Positions 26,525-36,033 of a stretch of 64,000 nucleotides of DNA are shown here, one piece after another. The DNA is taken from positions 1 through 64,000 of the forward strand of contig JADGEI010000009.1 of the NCBI GenBank assembly GCA_016744455.1, written 5' to 3'. The notes beneath the pieces are model-generated. The model was not told the origin of the DNA. It ran no database searches and saw only the letters and a list, made by a program, of their open reading frames with translations. Origin of the DNA: Alcanivoracaceae bacterium. Lineage in GTDB: Bacteria; Pseudomonadota; Gammaproteobacteria; Xanthomonadales; Marinicellaceae. The position numbers and the translations under genes are program-made. Position 1 is the first letter of the stretch; each line of letters starts with the position of its first letter.

Positions 26525-27637
26525 TTATAAATTAGCTATTAATCGCCAATCTTTACCCATTTGTTTAATTTTGAAGTGTTCAATATGGAGTCTGTTTTGC
26601 ATTTCTTCACTATTAATTTCAAATAGAGGTCTTGCTGATGAGCCCATAATTATTGGAGCGGTATAAATGATGAGTTGGTTGATAAGCTTTTGTTGTAAAA
26701 AAGCACCGGCAACGGTGGCTCCTGTTTCTACCAACAATTCGTTAATTTGCTCTTTGCCAAGCCAATTAAGCACAGCATTAAGGTCAATCTGATTATAGCT
26801 AAGTGGCATCTGTATGACCTCTACACCCAAGCCTTGTAAATGTTTGATTTTACTTGAATTTGTACTGGCTGTCATTATTACACTGCGGCCAATAGATTGT
26901 AAAACTTTGGCGCTCAGAGGAACGTGCAAATGTGTATCAAGTATGACGCGCATAGGTTGATAGTTGTCAAAATCATTTGGGAGTTTTTTGTATTTTTTTG
27001 GTAATTGATCGACTCTAACCGTCATACGACAATCGTCTTGTATAACCGTTTCAACGCCCGTTAATATCGCATGACTACGGGCACGCCAATATTGAACATC
27101 TTTACGGGCTTTTTTACCAGTTATCCAATAACTTTCACCGTTTTGCATAGCTGTTCGTCCATCTAATGATTGTGCCATTTTTAATCGAACAAATGGCCGG
27201 CCTGTTTGCATGCGGTGAAAGAAACCACAATTTAAGTTTTTTCCATGCTTGCTTTTAATGCCGGTATTAACAGTAATACCAGCTGCTTTTAATTTTGCCA
27301 TCCCTTTGCCTGCGACCAAGGGATTTGGATCCTCATTACAAACCACCACTTCTTTTACACCCGCTTTAATCAAGGCATCGGCACAAGGAGGGTTTTTTCC
27401 AAAATGACTACACGGTTCTAGAGTGACAAAGGCGGTTGATTTCTGTGAAAATTCATCTGCATTATTAATGGCAAATACTTCAGCATGTGGTTCACCAACA
27501 CGTTTATGATAGCCTTTACCAACAACATGACCACAGTTAACCAATACACAGCCCACACGTGGGTTTTCTGCGGTGGTAAATAAACCCTTTTTTGCTTGCC
27601 TTAAAGCTATTTTCATGTAACTAGATTTATGTTTCAT
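26525..27637 (-). CDS. ribD: RibD, bifunctional riboflavin-specific deaminase/reductase
   Basis: RibD carries out the second and third steps of riboflavin synthesis. The N-terminal deaminase has zinc ligands HAEV (about residue 49) and PCSHFGKNPPC (about 74-84). The C-terminal reductase starts near 145 with RPFVRLKMAQSLDGR, and has TGVETVIQDDCRM and the terminal LLVETGATVAGAFL motifs. It runs convergently with fhs and divergently from nadC, with only 36 bp between the ribD and nadC starts. Confidence 0.95.
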   Translation of the reverse strand: MKHKSSYMKIALRQAKKGLFTTAENPRVGCVLVNCGHVVGKGYHKRVGEPHAEVFAINNADEFSQKSTAFVTLEPCSHFGKNPPCADALIKAGVKEVVVCNEDPNPLVAGKGMAKLKAAGITVNTGIKSKHGKNLNCGFFHRMQTGRPFVRLKMAQSLDGRTAMQNGESYWITGKKARKDVQYWRARSHAILTGVETVIQDDCRMTVRVDQLPKKYKKLPNDFDNYQPMRVILDTHLHVPLSAKVLQSIGRSVIMTASTNSSKIKHLQGLGVEVIQMPLSYNQIDLNAVLNWLGKEQINELLVETGATVAGAFLQQKLINQLIIYTAPIIMGSSARPLFEINSEEMQNRLHIEHFKIKQMGKDWRLIANL

Positions 27638-27673
27638 TTATACTAGTGCTCATTCATTTAAACGTTTAATTTT

Positions 27674-28501
27674 ATGAAATCTAAAAAATATAAATCCATT
27701 ATTAAAAAAGCTCTTAAGGAAGACATACAATCCGGCGATATAACCAGCCTTTCTATATTCAAAGATTCAACTAAATGTAAAGCGCAACTTATTGCTAAAC
27801 AAGACGGTATTATAGCGGGGTTAGCAGTATTTAAAAAAACATTTAAACTGATTGATAAAGAAATCAAAGTAAAACTATTGTACAAAGAAGGTCAAACATG
27901 TAAAAACCAAGATGTTATTGCCGAAATATCTGGTTCTGTCATTGCTGTACTCGGTGCTGAACGTGTGGCCCTTAACCTGTTACAGCGCATGAGCGGAATT
28001 GCAACATTTACCCAACAGTTTGTGAAACAGTGTGAAAACCGTTGTAAGGTACTTGATACACGTAAGACTGCGCCTAACTTAAGGATGCTAGATAAATGGG
28101 CAGTAAAATTAGGCGGTGGCACAAACCATCGTTTTGGTTTGTACGATATGGCATTAATCAAAGAAAACCACATCAAAGCCGCTGGCGGAATTAAATCGGC
28201 TGTTGATAAAGTGCTAGCTCATGACAAACACCAACATCCCATAGAAGTCGAAGTCACTAATTTGGATGAGTTAAAACAGGCCCTAAATTGCGATATTGAT
28301 CGCATCATGTTGGACAACATGGATTATGAAACCATGGCTCAGGCTGTTAAAATAACAGCGGGGAAAATTGACTTAGAAGCTTCGGGTAATGTTAATTTAA
28401 CCACTGTAGCTGATATTTCAAAAACAGGTGTAGATTATATTTCTATCGGTGCACTAACTCATTCGGTTAAAGCCATGGATTATAGTCTTTTAATTACGTA
28501 A
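27674..28501 (+). CDS. nadC: NadC, nicotinate-nucleotide pyrophosphorylase
   Basis: NadC converts quinolinate and PRPP to nicotinate mononucleotide in de novo NAD synthesis. The 275-residue protein has EDIQSGDITS at the N-terminus, LNLLQRMSGIAT, DTRKTAPNLRMLDKWAVKLGGG and HRFGLYDMALIKENH, all catalytic-site signatures. It reads towards nadE, from which it is now separated by two leftward cassette-like genes. Confidence 0.96.
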   Translation: MKSKKYKSIIKKALKEDIQSGDITSLSIFKDSTKCKAQLIAKQDGIIAGLAVFKKTFKLIDKEIKVKLLYKEGQTCKNQDVIAEISGSVIAVLGAERVALNLLQRMSGIATFTQQFVKQCENRCKVLDTRKTAPNLRMLDKWAVKLGGGTNHRFGLYDMALIKENHIKAAGGIKSAVDKVLAHDKHQHPIEVEVTNLDELKQALNCDIDRIMLDNMDYETMAQAVKITAGKIDLEASGNVNLTTVADISKTGVDYISIGALTHSVKAMDYSLLIT

Positions 28502-28636
28502 ATAAAGGACATCAAAAATAGTTCATGGTTTTTTAAAAATTCAGTTTTGACTATTAACAAAATAAAAATCTAGTTGAAACCAATGATTAAGATGTAATTT
28601 GTACCTCATAAATTCACCCTCATCCTTCATTCCCAT

Positions 28637-29569
28637 TTATACAATTCCAAACTCTAATAAAGCTGTCGCTTGATAAATTAATTCAAACTCTTCATAATCG
28701 ATAATTTCTTCGATGAATTCATCAAGTGTTTCATCACTTTTTTTGTTGTTATGTAAATCATAAAATGTATAGAACACTAAAAGTGTTTTTTTGTATTCTT
28801 CAAAGATAGAACCTAAATAATTAGTCCTCATCATGTAGTCTAGATTTTCACGCATTTTAATTTGGAATAAATCAATGACAAGATGATTGGTTTTGTTGAT
28901 TTCCAAATCAATAACACCATTTATATAAACCAGGTACTCAGCTTCGTCATGAGTTGACAATAATTCAGAACTAAGTTCATATGACTCAGCAAGAGTTACA
29001 ATTGGTTTAAAAAGCTCGCTATAAATTAGACTTAATTGCGTAAAATCTTTAATTGATTTCGCCTTTTTACAGATCGTAGAAATTGCCTCTAGAGTGTTTG
29101 AGTCTACCCATGGTTCTATAGCCCACAAATTAATTTCTTCTTCTTTTATAACAAGAACTGAAACCTTTTCTCCATCAGCAAAAACGGTGTTGTGGTGGTG
29201 AGTAATTTTTATAGGTATATGACCAAAATCTTCATCGTGTGTAACATAAGCTGTAATTTTTTCACAATAAGGTCCCAATAAATCAACTAGTGCAATAGCA
29301 AATTCATAACCAAAACTTCCTGTTGTTATATCTAGACTATATACATCATTAATTTTTTTAAAATCGAGCTTGTCTAAATAAGTCAAGTAACTTGAATAAT
29401 AATCATGTGTTGATATTTTTGTATATTTTTCTATTGCTGATAGACTCATATCGTTCAAGGCAGTTACAACATTATCTTTGTTTCCACCAACCAAAGACTT
29501 TATCAATTTGGTCATTGAAACTGAATACTCAGCTGTTGGTTTTGCTTTTAAATTAATGCCATATTCCAT
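28637..29569 (-). CDS. Unknown protein, cassette-like gene
   Basis: A 310-residue, acidic, soluble protein with no recognised domain. It has a GYEFAIALVDLLGPY stretch, HITHHHN-like histidines near residue 133, and an acidic C-terminus. It has no signal peptide. It lies on the minus strand between the rightward nadC and nadE genes and is followed upstream by a hairpin resembling a short attC site, so it may be an integron cassette. Confidence 0.6.
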   Translation of the reverse strand: MEYGINLKAKPTAEYSVSMTKLIKSLVGGNKDNVVTALNDMSLSAIEKYTKISTHDYYSSYLTYLDKLDFKKINDVYSLDITTGSFGYEFAIALVDLLGPYCEKITAYVTHDEDFGHIPIKITHHHNTVFADGEKVSVLVIKEEEINLWAIEPWVDSNTLEAISTICKKAKSIKDFTQLSLIYSELFKPIVTLAESYELSSELLSTHDEAEYLVYINGVIDLEINKTNHLVIDLFQIKMRENLDYMMRTNYLGSIFEEYKKTLLVFYTFYDLHNNKKSDETLDEFIEEIIDYEEFELIYQATALLEFGIV

Positions 29570-29587
29570 TCTGTTTTTCTCTGTTTT

Positions 29588-29634
29588 GACTAACGTCTCA
29601 TTAAAAGACTAAAAATTGATTGAGACAAGTGACG
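29588..29634. repeat. Short attC-like hairpin between two cassette-like genes
   Basis: GACTAACGTCTCATT and ATTGAGACAAGTGAC form an imperfect palindrome (GTCTCA/TGAGAC core at 29595-29600 and 29621-29626) in the 108-bp gap between two minus-strand genes. The TAAC near one end is what an attC R'' box would give. It differs from the long repeats at 48-51 kb, and the call is tentative. Confidence 0.35.
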
Positions 29635-29677
29635 AAAGTGCATAATTTTTATTCTTAAAACAGCCAATGATTTACCG

Positions 29678-29899
29678 TTAAAGATCAGATAAAATCATTT
29701 CTTTAACTTTTTGAGCCTTAACAAAGTGATCCAGTTTATGTGTTTGTATCCACCATGTAGCAGCCTCCATTAATAATTCAGGGTTGTCATTTTTATTGGC
29801 AAAAAAAGCATAAAAAGAAAGCCCTACATTATTACCCTTGCTTGTAATTTTTTTATTGCATACATCAAGAATTTTTGCTCTTAATTCATCTCTCATCAT
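29678..29899 (-). CDS. Small protein of unknown function (DUF6500-like)
   Basis: A 73-residue protein with NVGLSFYAFFANKND followed by ELLMEAATWWIQTHKLDHF. I recall a small conserved bacterial family of this form (DUF6500) but cannot check it. It has no signal peptide or catalytic motif. It is on the minus strand between nadC and nadE, likely as a second cassette-like insertion. Confidence 0.6.
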   Translation of the reverse strand: MMRDELRAKILDVCNKKITSKGNNVGLSFYAFFANKNDNPELLMEAATWWIQTHKLDHFVKAQKVKEMILSDL

Positions 29900-30158
29900 T
29901 AACTCGTTATGTTAATTGTTTTCCAAACTTAATTATTCTTCGTTACGTTCAAACAAATGGTTTACTACTATTACTATCGCTATTTTCATAGCTGGTTTTC
30001 CCTATTTATCTAAACATGGCTAAATATACTGTAACTAGTGTTTTATGGCAATTTTTAAACCAAAAAGGTTAGATTTATGGAATGAGCTGATCAGTTACTT
30101 TGTTTCTTTGTTTGATATGCCCTACAATTCACTAAAGTATAATTATTTAGTATAAAAA

Positions 30159-31781
30159 ATGAAAATAGCCTTAGCTCAATTAAACCTAGTTGTTGGAGAT
30201 ATCCAGCGAAACCAAAACGCCATTTTAACGCACATAAAAGAAGCGAAATCCTTAAGCGTTGATTTATTGGTTTTTCCTGAACTTACCGTTTGTGGTTATT
30301 TACCTGAGGATTTATTGTACCACCAACAATTCATTGATGATTGTGTCACTTCAGCAAAATATATTGCTGAACAGTCAGAAGACATCTGCGTCGTATTGGG
30401 TTTTCCACGCAACCACCCGAACGAACCTGAAAAATTGTATAACTCTGCAGCTTTTATCCAAAATGGCAAGGTTAAAATGGTTTATGATAAACACCGTTTA
30501 CCCAATTACCTGGTTTTTGACGAACATAGGTATTTCACACCTGGGAAACACAAAGGCATTGTAGAGGTTGAGATCAAAGATGAAAATTATAAATTTGGCG
30601 TCAACATCTGTGAAGATATTTGGGGTGACGCAGCAATTGTAGTGAAACAAGCCAAGCAAAAAGTTGATTGGTTAATCAACCTTTCAGCTTCCCCTTATGA
30701 AGCTGAAAAAATTGAAACACGCATAAAAATGCTACAAAGACGGTGTAAAAACAACAATGCCAATTTAATCTATTGCAATATGATTGGTGGCCAAGATGAA
30801 CTAGTGTTCGAAGGCACCAGTGTGATTATAGACGCTACAGGAAAAATTTTAGCGCAATGTGAAACGTTTAAGTCACAAATGTTAATTTATGATACGGATA
30901 GTAGCATGCGGCTAATCAGCAAAAGATTGGATCCATTAACTGAGCTTTATCAGGCATTATTATTAAGTACTAAAGATTACTTTGAAAAAAATGGCTTTAA
31001 AAAAGCCGTCATCTGTCTGTCTGGTGGTATTGATTCCGCTTTAACCGCTGTCATAGCTGTCGATGCATTAGGGGCTGAGAATATTACGGGCTTATTGTTG
31101 CCCTCTAAATATTCGTCACAGCACTCACTGGATGATGCCACACAACTTACAAAAAACCTTGGCATTACCACTCATACAATACCTATTGAACCTTTGCACT
31201 TACAGTTTGAAAATAGCTTGACTAGCCACTTTGATAATTACAAACAAAACCTTACAGATGAAAACATCCAAGCCCGAATCCGTGGAACACTCGCCATGGC
31301 ATTTGCCAACAATCAAAATGCCATACTGTTATCTACAGGCAACAAGAGTGAGGTAGCTGTTGGTTACAGTACTTTATATGGTGATATGGCTGGTGGCTTC
31401 GCCATCATAAAGGATTTGTTTAAATTGCAAGTTTATGAACTGTGCGAGTACCGCAATACGCTTTCACAAGTTATACCGCAAAACACTATTGATAAGCCGC
31501 CTTCAGCAGAATTGCGCCCTAATCAAAAAGACTCCGATTCTTTGCCAGACTATGAAATCTTAGATGACATTCTTAAGGCCTATATTCATGACTTTAAGGA
31601 TGCTGATCAAATTGCAGCTAAGGGCCATGAAATAGCGCTGGTTAAGAAAATCTTAAAAATGGTGGATCGAAACGAATACAAACGCCAACAAGCTGCACCA
31701 GGTCCACGCGTGACAAAAATGGCTTTTGGAAAAGATAGACGTATGCCGATTACCAACGGCTATCCGAATAATTATGGCTGA
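30159..31781 (+). CDS. nadE: NadE, glutamine-dependent NAD+ synthetase
   Basis: The enzyme amidates nicotinic acid adenine dinucleotide, the final step of NAD synthesis. The 540-residue protein has an N-terminal nitrilase-type glutaminase domain (1-250; FPELTVCGY with Glu, DKHRLPNYLVFDE with Lys, FGVNICEDIWG with the nucleophile Cys) and a C-terminal ATP-pyrophosphatase domain (SGGIDSALTA, then LLSTGNKSEVAVGYSTLYGDMAGGFA). A TATAAT lies 16 bp upstream at 30138. It is followed by the leftward accessory region. Confidence 0.95.
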   Translation: MKIALAQLNLVVGDIQRNQNAILTHIKEAKSLSVDLLVFPELTVCGYLPEDLLYHQQFIDDCVTSAKYIAEQSEDICVVLGFPRNHPNEPEKLYNSAAFIQNGKVKMVYDKHRLPNYLVFDEHRYFTPGKHKGIVEVEIKDENYKFGVNICEDIWGDAAIVVKQAKQKVDWLINLSASPYEAEKIETRIKMLQRRCKNNNANLIYCNMIGGQDELVFEGTSVIIDATGKILAQCETFKSQMLIYDTDSSMRLISKRLDPLTELYQALLLSTKDYFEKNGFKKAVICLSGGIDSALTAVIAVDALGAENITGLLLPSKYSSQHSLDDATQLTKNLGITTHTIPIEPLHLQFENSLTSHFDNYKQNLTDENIQARIRGTLAMAFANNQNAILLSTGNKSEVAVGYSTLYGDMAGGFAIIKDLFKLQVYELCEYRNTLSQVIPQNTIDKPPSAELRPNQKDSDSLPDYEILDDILKAYIHDFKDADQIAAKGHEIALVKKILKMVDRNEYKRQQAAPGPRVTKMAFGKDRRMPITNGYPNNYG

Positions 31782-31869
31782 TCTCAAATTCTACTTATAA
31801 TCAGTGGGCTTTAATCGACATAAGCTGTTTCCCTCTATTAATACAAAAGAGTAAGGACTAAAGTAACCA

Positions 31870-32277
31870 TTAATGTTCTGTACCATTATAAATCCACATT
31901 GGTTGAGTATTCCCTGCTTTTTCAAATCCTGATTTTAGATAAAAATCTATTGCTTTCCCATCAGCCGTCAACATTTGCATGTGAAAATCCTTGTATTTTT
32001 CTTGCATTTTATCCATTATCATTTGGCCTATTCCTTTTCCTTGATAATTGGGATCAATAAGTAGATGAGGGTAATAAACCACCAAATGACCATCGGAAAT
32101 TGCATTTCCAAGCCCAATTAAGTCTTCATTATTCCATGCTGTTATTAATGAATGTGAATTGATTAACGCCTTATACAACTCAACCGGTTTGTTAACGGAA
32201 CTCCACTTGTTTGCTTTGTATAATCGCATGATATCTTTCGGTTTTATATCTCTTGTTTCTGATAATATAATTTTCAT
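31870..32277 (-). CDS. GNAT-family acetyltransferase
   Basis: A 135-residue GNAT protein. The acetyl-CoA binding motif is DPNYQGKGIGQMIMDKM (about 75-92) and the C-terminal strand-helix is FYLKSGFEKAG. The substrate is unknown. This is the leftmost gene of the accessory region between nadE and the integrase. GNAT genes are a common type of integron cassette. Confidence 0.85.
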   Translation of the reverse strand: MKIILSETRDIKPKDIMRLYKANKWSSVNKPVELYKALINSHSLITAWNNEDLIGLGNAISDGHLVVYYPHLLIDPNYQGKGIGQMIMDKMQEKYKDFHMQMLTADGKAIDFYLKSGFEKAGNTQPMWIYNGTEH

Positions 32278-32375
32278 TTGCTATTCTCATTAAACTGTTT
32301 TTATTAGAAGTCATTACGCAACCAACGCACGTGTAAAAGCCTCTATTAGAATTAAACTGGTGTAGGGAATGATTT

Positions 32376-32936
32376 TTATTCTTTTACTTGTATCACTATT
32401 CCACCAAATCGCGCTTCTTTCGCGAAATATTCATTACCATTAAGGTAACATGTATTCGTGTCATATTTTTCTGTTTGATTGGTTCCTGAGTAATACCCTT
32501 GGCAACCATGGCCTAAAGCCTCGGTATTAAAAAATTCCACTTTTCTGCCTTGTAAATCTGTTGTTTCATCAACACATGCTCGACATATACATTTAGGGTA
32601 TCTTTGAAAAAAACTTATTTCTTTTTTACAAGCGAAACAAAATTGTTTGAACTTAAAAGCCTTATTGCGATTAAATTTTTTCGACTTAGCCATATCTGCA
32701 CGAATAAGCCAATTATCCCATTCGATAACTTTAACATAATCGTCATAAGAAAAATCCATTTTTTTCCTAAGGTCATTGGTTTGATTAATAATCCAAGGCT
32801 CCAATTGTGGTAAGTAGTTGTCTATGCCTTTTGTGTTGTGAGGCGAATATTTTAAGTACCATTTATCATGTTGAATGATAAATGCCCAAAATTCATTGAT
32901 TGTATTAAAATCTTTAATGTTCAAATCAAACCTCAT
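32376..32936 (-). CDS. Unknown protein with a cysteine-rich (zinc-type) cluster
   Basis: A 186-residue protein. Residues about 97-121 hold CFACKKE and CICRAC, four or five cysteines at spacing suited to a zinc ribbon. The region before is rich in W, Y and basic residues. A later CQGYYSGTN motif follows. I recognise no family. It is one of the leftward accessory genes, 10 bp from the kinase-like gene upstream, and probably co-transcribed with it. Confidence 0.55.
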   Translation of the reverse strand: MRFDLNIKDFNTINEFWAFIIQHDKWYLKYSPHNTKGIDNYLPQLEPWIINQTNDLRKKMDFSYDDYVKVIEWDNWLIRADMAKSKKFNRNKAFKFKQFCFACKKEISFFQRYPKCICRACVDETTDLQGRKVEFFNTEALGHGCQGYYSGTNQTEKYDTNTCYLNGNEYFAKEARFGGIVIQVKE

Positions 32937-32946
32937 TTCAGTATTT

Positions 32947-33414
32947 TTAAACTAGTTCTATTTCTGTTGGCTTTTCGAACCAGTCTTCCATAAAATCAAA
33001 GTTTTCTTGACTTACTTCAATTTCAAAGGTTTTGCCTTTTTCAGTATTTCTGTTCATCACTCGTTTTAATCGAACGTCTTTTGGAACATCTAAAAAGTGC
33101 ATTTTTATTTCATAGTTATGTGATTTTGCAAAGGCTCTGAATTTTTCACGGTGTTCGAATTTTGATAAACCTAAATCAAGAATTGAGTCTGTATTTGCGT
33201 TTTCCAACTGCTTGACTAAATCCATTATTAATTTTTCGGCTCTATTAATTCTTTCAAGAAACCACTCCAATCCATCAGTCGTCCTTTTATCTGCAAGAAA
33301 TAAGGTGTTATTCCACTTGTCGATAGAAAAAATTATACCATCGGTCTTTTTTTTCAATTCATAAGAATAAGTCGTCTTACCTGAACCCGTGTTTCCTACT
33401 ATTAAATGTATCAT
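32947..33414 (-). CDS. Small P-loop NTPase/kinase (AAA_33/zeta-like)
   Basis: The 155-residue protein starts IHLIVGNTGSGKTTYS, a canonical Walker A at the very N-terminus. It has a DKWNN motif after the second strand, LDLGLSK (Walker B-like) and an RLKRVMNRN lid-like arginine stretch. This matches small nucleotide-kinase-like ATPases such as the AAA_33/zeta-toxin group. The substrate is unknown and no antitoxin gene is visible beside it. Confidence 0.75.
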   Translation of the reverse strand: MIHLIVGNTGSGKTTYSYELKKKTDGIIFSIDKWNNTLFLADKRTTDGLEWFLERINRAEKLIMDLVKQLENANTDSILDLGLSKFEHREKFRAFAKSHNYEIKMHFLDVPKDVRLKRVMNRNTEKGKTFEIEVSQENFDFMEDWFEKPTEIELV

Positions 33415-33479
33415 TGTGTTTCCTCATTAGCTATTTGCTATATCTGTTTTCATTTGTGAAAAGTTTCTTTGAAACATTT

Positions 33480-33545
33480 AAGGGTAGTTGGCTTTAGCCA
33501 ACCTTTTAACAATATTGGCTAAAGTCCACTAGCCATTTGAAGTAA
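33480..33545. repeat. Family B palindromic repeat, copy 1
   Basis: AAGGGTAGTTGGCTTTAGCC is mirrored by GGCTAAAGTCCACTAGCC about 15 bp later. Three related copies occur at 36186, 45901 and 46978, all in intergenic gaps of the accessory region, suggesting recombination sites or a small repeat family. Confidence 0.7.
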
Positions 33546-33592
33546 AATCTAGAAACTGGACTGTTGCACTTCAATGTTGAATCTGGCAGATT

Positions 33593-34057
33593 CTAGTGAA
33601 TAGCCTTGTTAATATTCAATTCCATGATTGGCAAAAACCTGTTTTTAATTGAGCTTTTTAGCTGCCCAATGACACGAAAACCCAATCCTGCATAAAAAAT
33701 TTCAGCATGAGGATCAGCGTCAAGAATAACTGATTCAAATTGTGAATTTTCAATACGCCTTAAAAAGTCCTTCATTAATGTTTTACCGAACCCTTTTCCA
33801 ATATATTTTGGTTCCACAAAAAGGTAATTGAGTTTTAATTTAGCCTCACTTTCAGCTTGGTAGGCGTAAAACCCAATTAACACATCAGCTATTACAAGCT
33901 TATAAATATTATTATCTTCAATATATGTTTTTGTAATGGTTAACTCTTCTCTCCAAGCTTCAATTTGCTCCTTACCATAACCCCAATGAGATTTAGACCT
34001 GATTGTTAACTCAGTTAATTCTTTAGCATCGATTCTTGTGGCTATATCTATTTTCAT
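33593..34057 (-). CDS. GNAT-family acetyltransferase
   Basis: A 154-residue GNAT with EPKYIGKGFGKTLMKDFL as the acetyl-CoA binding motif and HAEIFYAGLGFRVIG at the C-terminus. The N-terminal DAKELTELTIRSKSHWGY is typical of a widespread GNAT group. It shares a short gap (22 bp) with the VOC lipoprotein gene upstream on the same strand. Confidence 0.85.
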   Translation of the reverse strand: MKIDIATRIDAKELTELTIRSKSHWGYGKEQIEAWREELTITKTYIEDNNIYKLVIADVLIGFYAYQAESEAKLKLNYLFVEPKYIGKGFGKTLMKDFLRRIENSQFESVILDADPHAEIFYAGLGFRVIGQLKSSIKNRFLPIMELNINKAIH

Positions 34058-34079
34058 TTATGGTGTTAGGTTATATCTC

Positions 34080-34640
34080 TTACCGATGTTGGTCAACTAA
34101 TATAACATTTCCATCTGGATCAGTTGTCATGAAATTTGCTGGGCCTGATGATTGTTTGTCTATTTCGGTGCCAATATCCATTCCTTTGCTTTTTAATCGT
34201 TGTTGAATTTTTCTGATATCATCAAATGACTTGGTATTTTTGCCATTTTCATCCCAGCCTGGATTAAAGGTCAAAATATTCCCTTCAAACATGCCTTGGA
34301 ATAGTCCTATTAATGAGTTTTCATTTTTCATAATGAGGTAGTTTTTATCTAAATCTCCACCAAGTTGTGTAAACCCAAGATTTTCATAAAAGTCTTTAGA
34401 AAAATTTATGTCTTTAACGTTTAAACTTACGGAAAAAGCTCCTAATTTTAAATTATCATTTTGTTGCATAACTTTATCATCGCTATTTGTTTTAATTAAT
34501 TTTTCGAGTTCGCTGATTTTTTTTGAAGACGTTTGCAACTCGGTTTCGAGTTTTTTAATTCTTTCCTCCTTACTTGGATTCATATTACAGCTAGAAAGTA
34601 CTAGTGAAAGAAGTGTAAAAACAATGTATTTGATTTTCAT
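34080..34640 (-). CDS. Lipoprotein with a VOC (glyoxalase-like) domain
   Basis: A 186-residue protein with a lipoprotein signal (LVLSSC at residue 18), a coiled coil of about 25 residues (ERIKKLETELQTSSKKISELEKL), and a VOC domain from about 65 onwards (FYENLGF, then PDGNVILVDQ). The VOC domain fits the PhnB/glyoxalase-like group; the metal-ligand set is incomplete, so activity is uncertain. A fragment of its start region is duplicated at 38085-38125. Confidence 0.75.
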   Translation of the reverse strand: MKIKYIVFTLLSLVLSSCNMNPSKEERIKKLETELQTSSKKISELEKLIKTNSDDKVMQQNDNLKLGAFSVSLNVKDINFSKDFYENLGFTQLGGDLDKNYLIMKNENSLIGLFQGMFEGNILTFNPGWDENGKNTKSFDDIRKIQQRLKSKGMDIGTEIDKQSSGPANFMTTDPDGNVILVDQHR

Positions 34641-34779
34641 AATTTAACCTTTTATTTTGATGCACTACTTAAATTTTTATCATGTTTAAACCTTCTAACC
34701 AAGCGACCTAGCAAACTAAAGCTTTAAACAATTTTCATGTATTCAATATCGCGTTAAATTCAATTACTGAAATAATGGT

Positions 34780-36033
34780 TTAAAACTCTCTTGTATTTAT
34801 AATCTCAATTCCTTTTTTCATTATCTCGTCCGATGAAATGTGTGTTTGATTCACATAATTAGTGGGAATATATTCTTCTCTTGGTGTGCCGTTAATATGA
34901 TAAAGTCGCTCTGTAGATAAGCTATAACCAAAATCTAGCTTTCCAATTGTAAAATTTTCTATTGAACCTGCTAAACGCTCCATTTCAGTACCTACAATTT
35001 TTGCTCTTTTCATCCCATCAAAACCTATTGCCAAACCTTCACCCATACTACCTGTCCATCTTCCAACAAGAATGACAACTGGTTTCTTGTAGATAGCGCC
35101 TCTAGGGCTGACAAGTTCAATCCAGCTTCTTTTAACTAGTGGATGTCCGATTTGAAAATCATCGAATGAGTGCATTTGGTACGGCGTGTCTTTTTGTATA
35201 AACCTACTCATAATGCCGCGAGCAATATAAGAGTCTCCTCCATCAACTGTGTTTCTTAAATCAATTATTAAGCCATCTGTTTGCATTAATGCTTTCAGCG
35301 CATTGTCAAATTCAGTGATTAATGCATTTTGACCAAGTGAATTATTTATCGAAACTATTCCAATATTTTTTTTAAGGCTTGTTGTCATTAATGATTGGTG
35401 CTTTTTTAAAGTTAAATCATCAAGATTAAGTGTATACTTTTTATCATTTTTTAATAGTAATTCAAGTTTTCGTGACTCGGAATATCTTCCAGCTAATATC
35501 TTGTTTATTATCCAATTTCTTGTATCTTTGTTTTGTTTATTACTACAAACTGTCGGAAATATATCAATTAAAGTTTTTATATCTTGTCCATTAAATTTTA
35601 ATATTTCAGCACCGACAATATTTTCATCAAGGTTTTTTAGTTGGTTTTGCCAAACATTTAAAATGATAACTTTTTCATTTTTTAAAACAGCATAGATAGG
35701 AGAGTAAAGTCGATAAGAGTTTTGAATTGATACATTTAAATGAACGTGCGAGTCATAAAATTCGTCAAATAAGTATTCGAAAAACAGTATTTTATCGTTT
35801 TTATCTTTAATCAAATTTATTTTCGCATTATATTTTTCTTTTAAACACTTAATATCAATATTCTTTTTATTGAAATATGCATAATTATTTTCAATGTCAG
35901 TTAATACCTCATTTAATTCAGACTTTATTTGTTGTTTATCTGAATTGGATTGGTCTTTACCTTGTGAGATTGCACTAATATTGATGAATAATGTGAATAT
36001 TAGGATAATTTTATTTACTGGTTTTTCGTTCAT
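34780..36033 (-). CDS. Exported S41-family peptidase-like protein
   Basis: The 417-residue protein has a signal peptide (about 1-24, ISAISQG). A helical N-terminal region follows (LNEVLTDIENNYAYF), then a tail-specific protease-type domain with GLIIDLRNTVDGGD, VILVGRWTGSMGEGLAIGFD (catalytic Ser) and KIVGTEMERLAGS. This matches C-terminal processing peptidase (S41) folds. Without a clear PDZ domain it resembles small Bacteroidetes-type S41 proteins. The substrate is unknown. Confidence 0.82.
   Translation of the reverse strand: MNEKPVNKIILIFTLFINISAISQGKDQSNSDKQQIKSELNEVLTDIENNYAYFNKKNIDIKCLKEKYNAKINLIKDKNDKILFFEYLFDEFYDSHVHLNVSIQNSYRLYSPIYAVLKNEKVIILNVWQNQLKNLDENIVGAEILKFNGQDIKTLIDIFPTVCSNKQNKDTRNWIINKILAGRYSESRKLELLLKNDKKYTLNLDDLTLKKHQSLMTTSLKKNIGIVSINNSLGQNALITEFDNALKALMQTDGLIIDLRNTVDGGDSYIARGIMSRFIQKDTPYQMHSFDDFQIGHPLVKRSWIELVSPRGAIYKKPVVILVGRWTGSMGEGLAIGFDGMKRAKIVGTEMERLAGSIENFTIGKLDFGYSLSTERLYHINGTPREEYIPTNYVNQTHISSDEIMKKGIEIINTREF

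Noticed and set aside
32947..33414. Zeta-type toxin of a toxin-antitoxin pair
   Set aside because: The P-loop fold fits, but no epsilon-like antitoxin gene is next to it, and small kinases of other roles share the motif.
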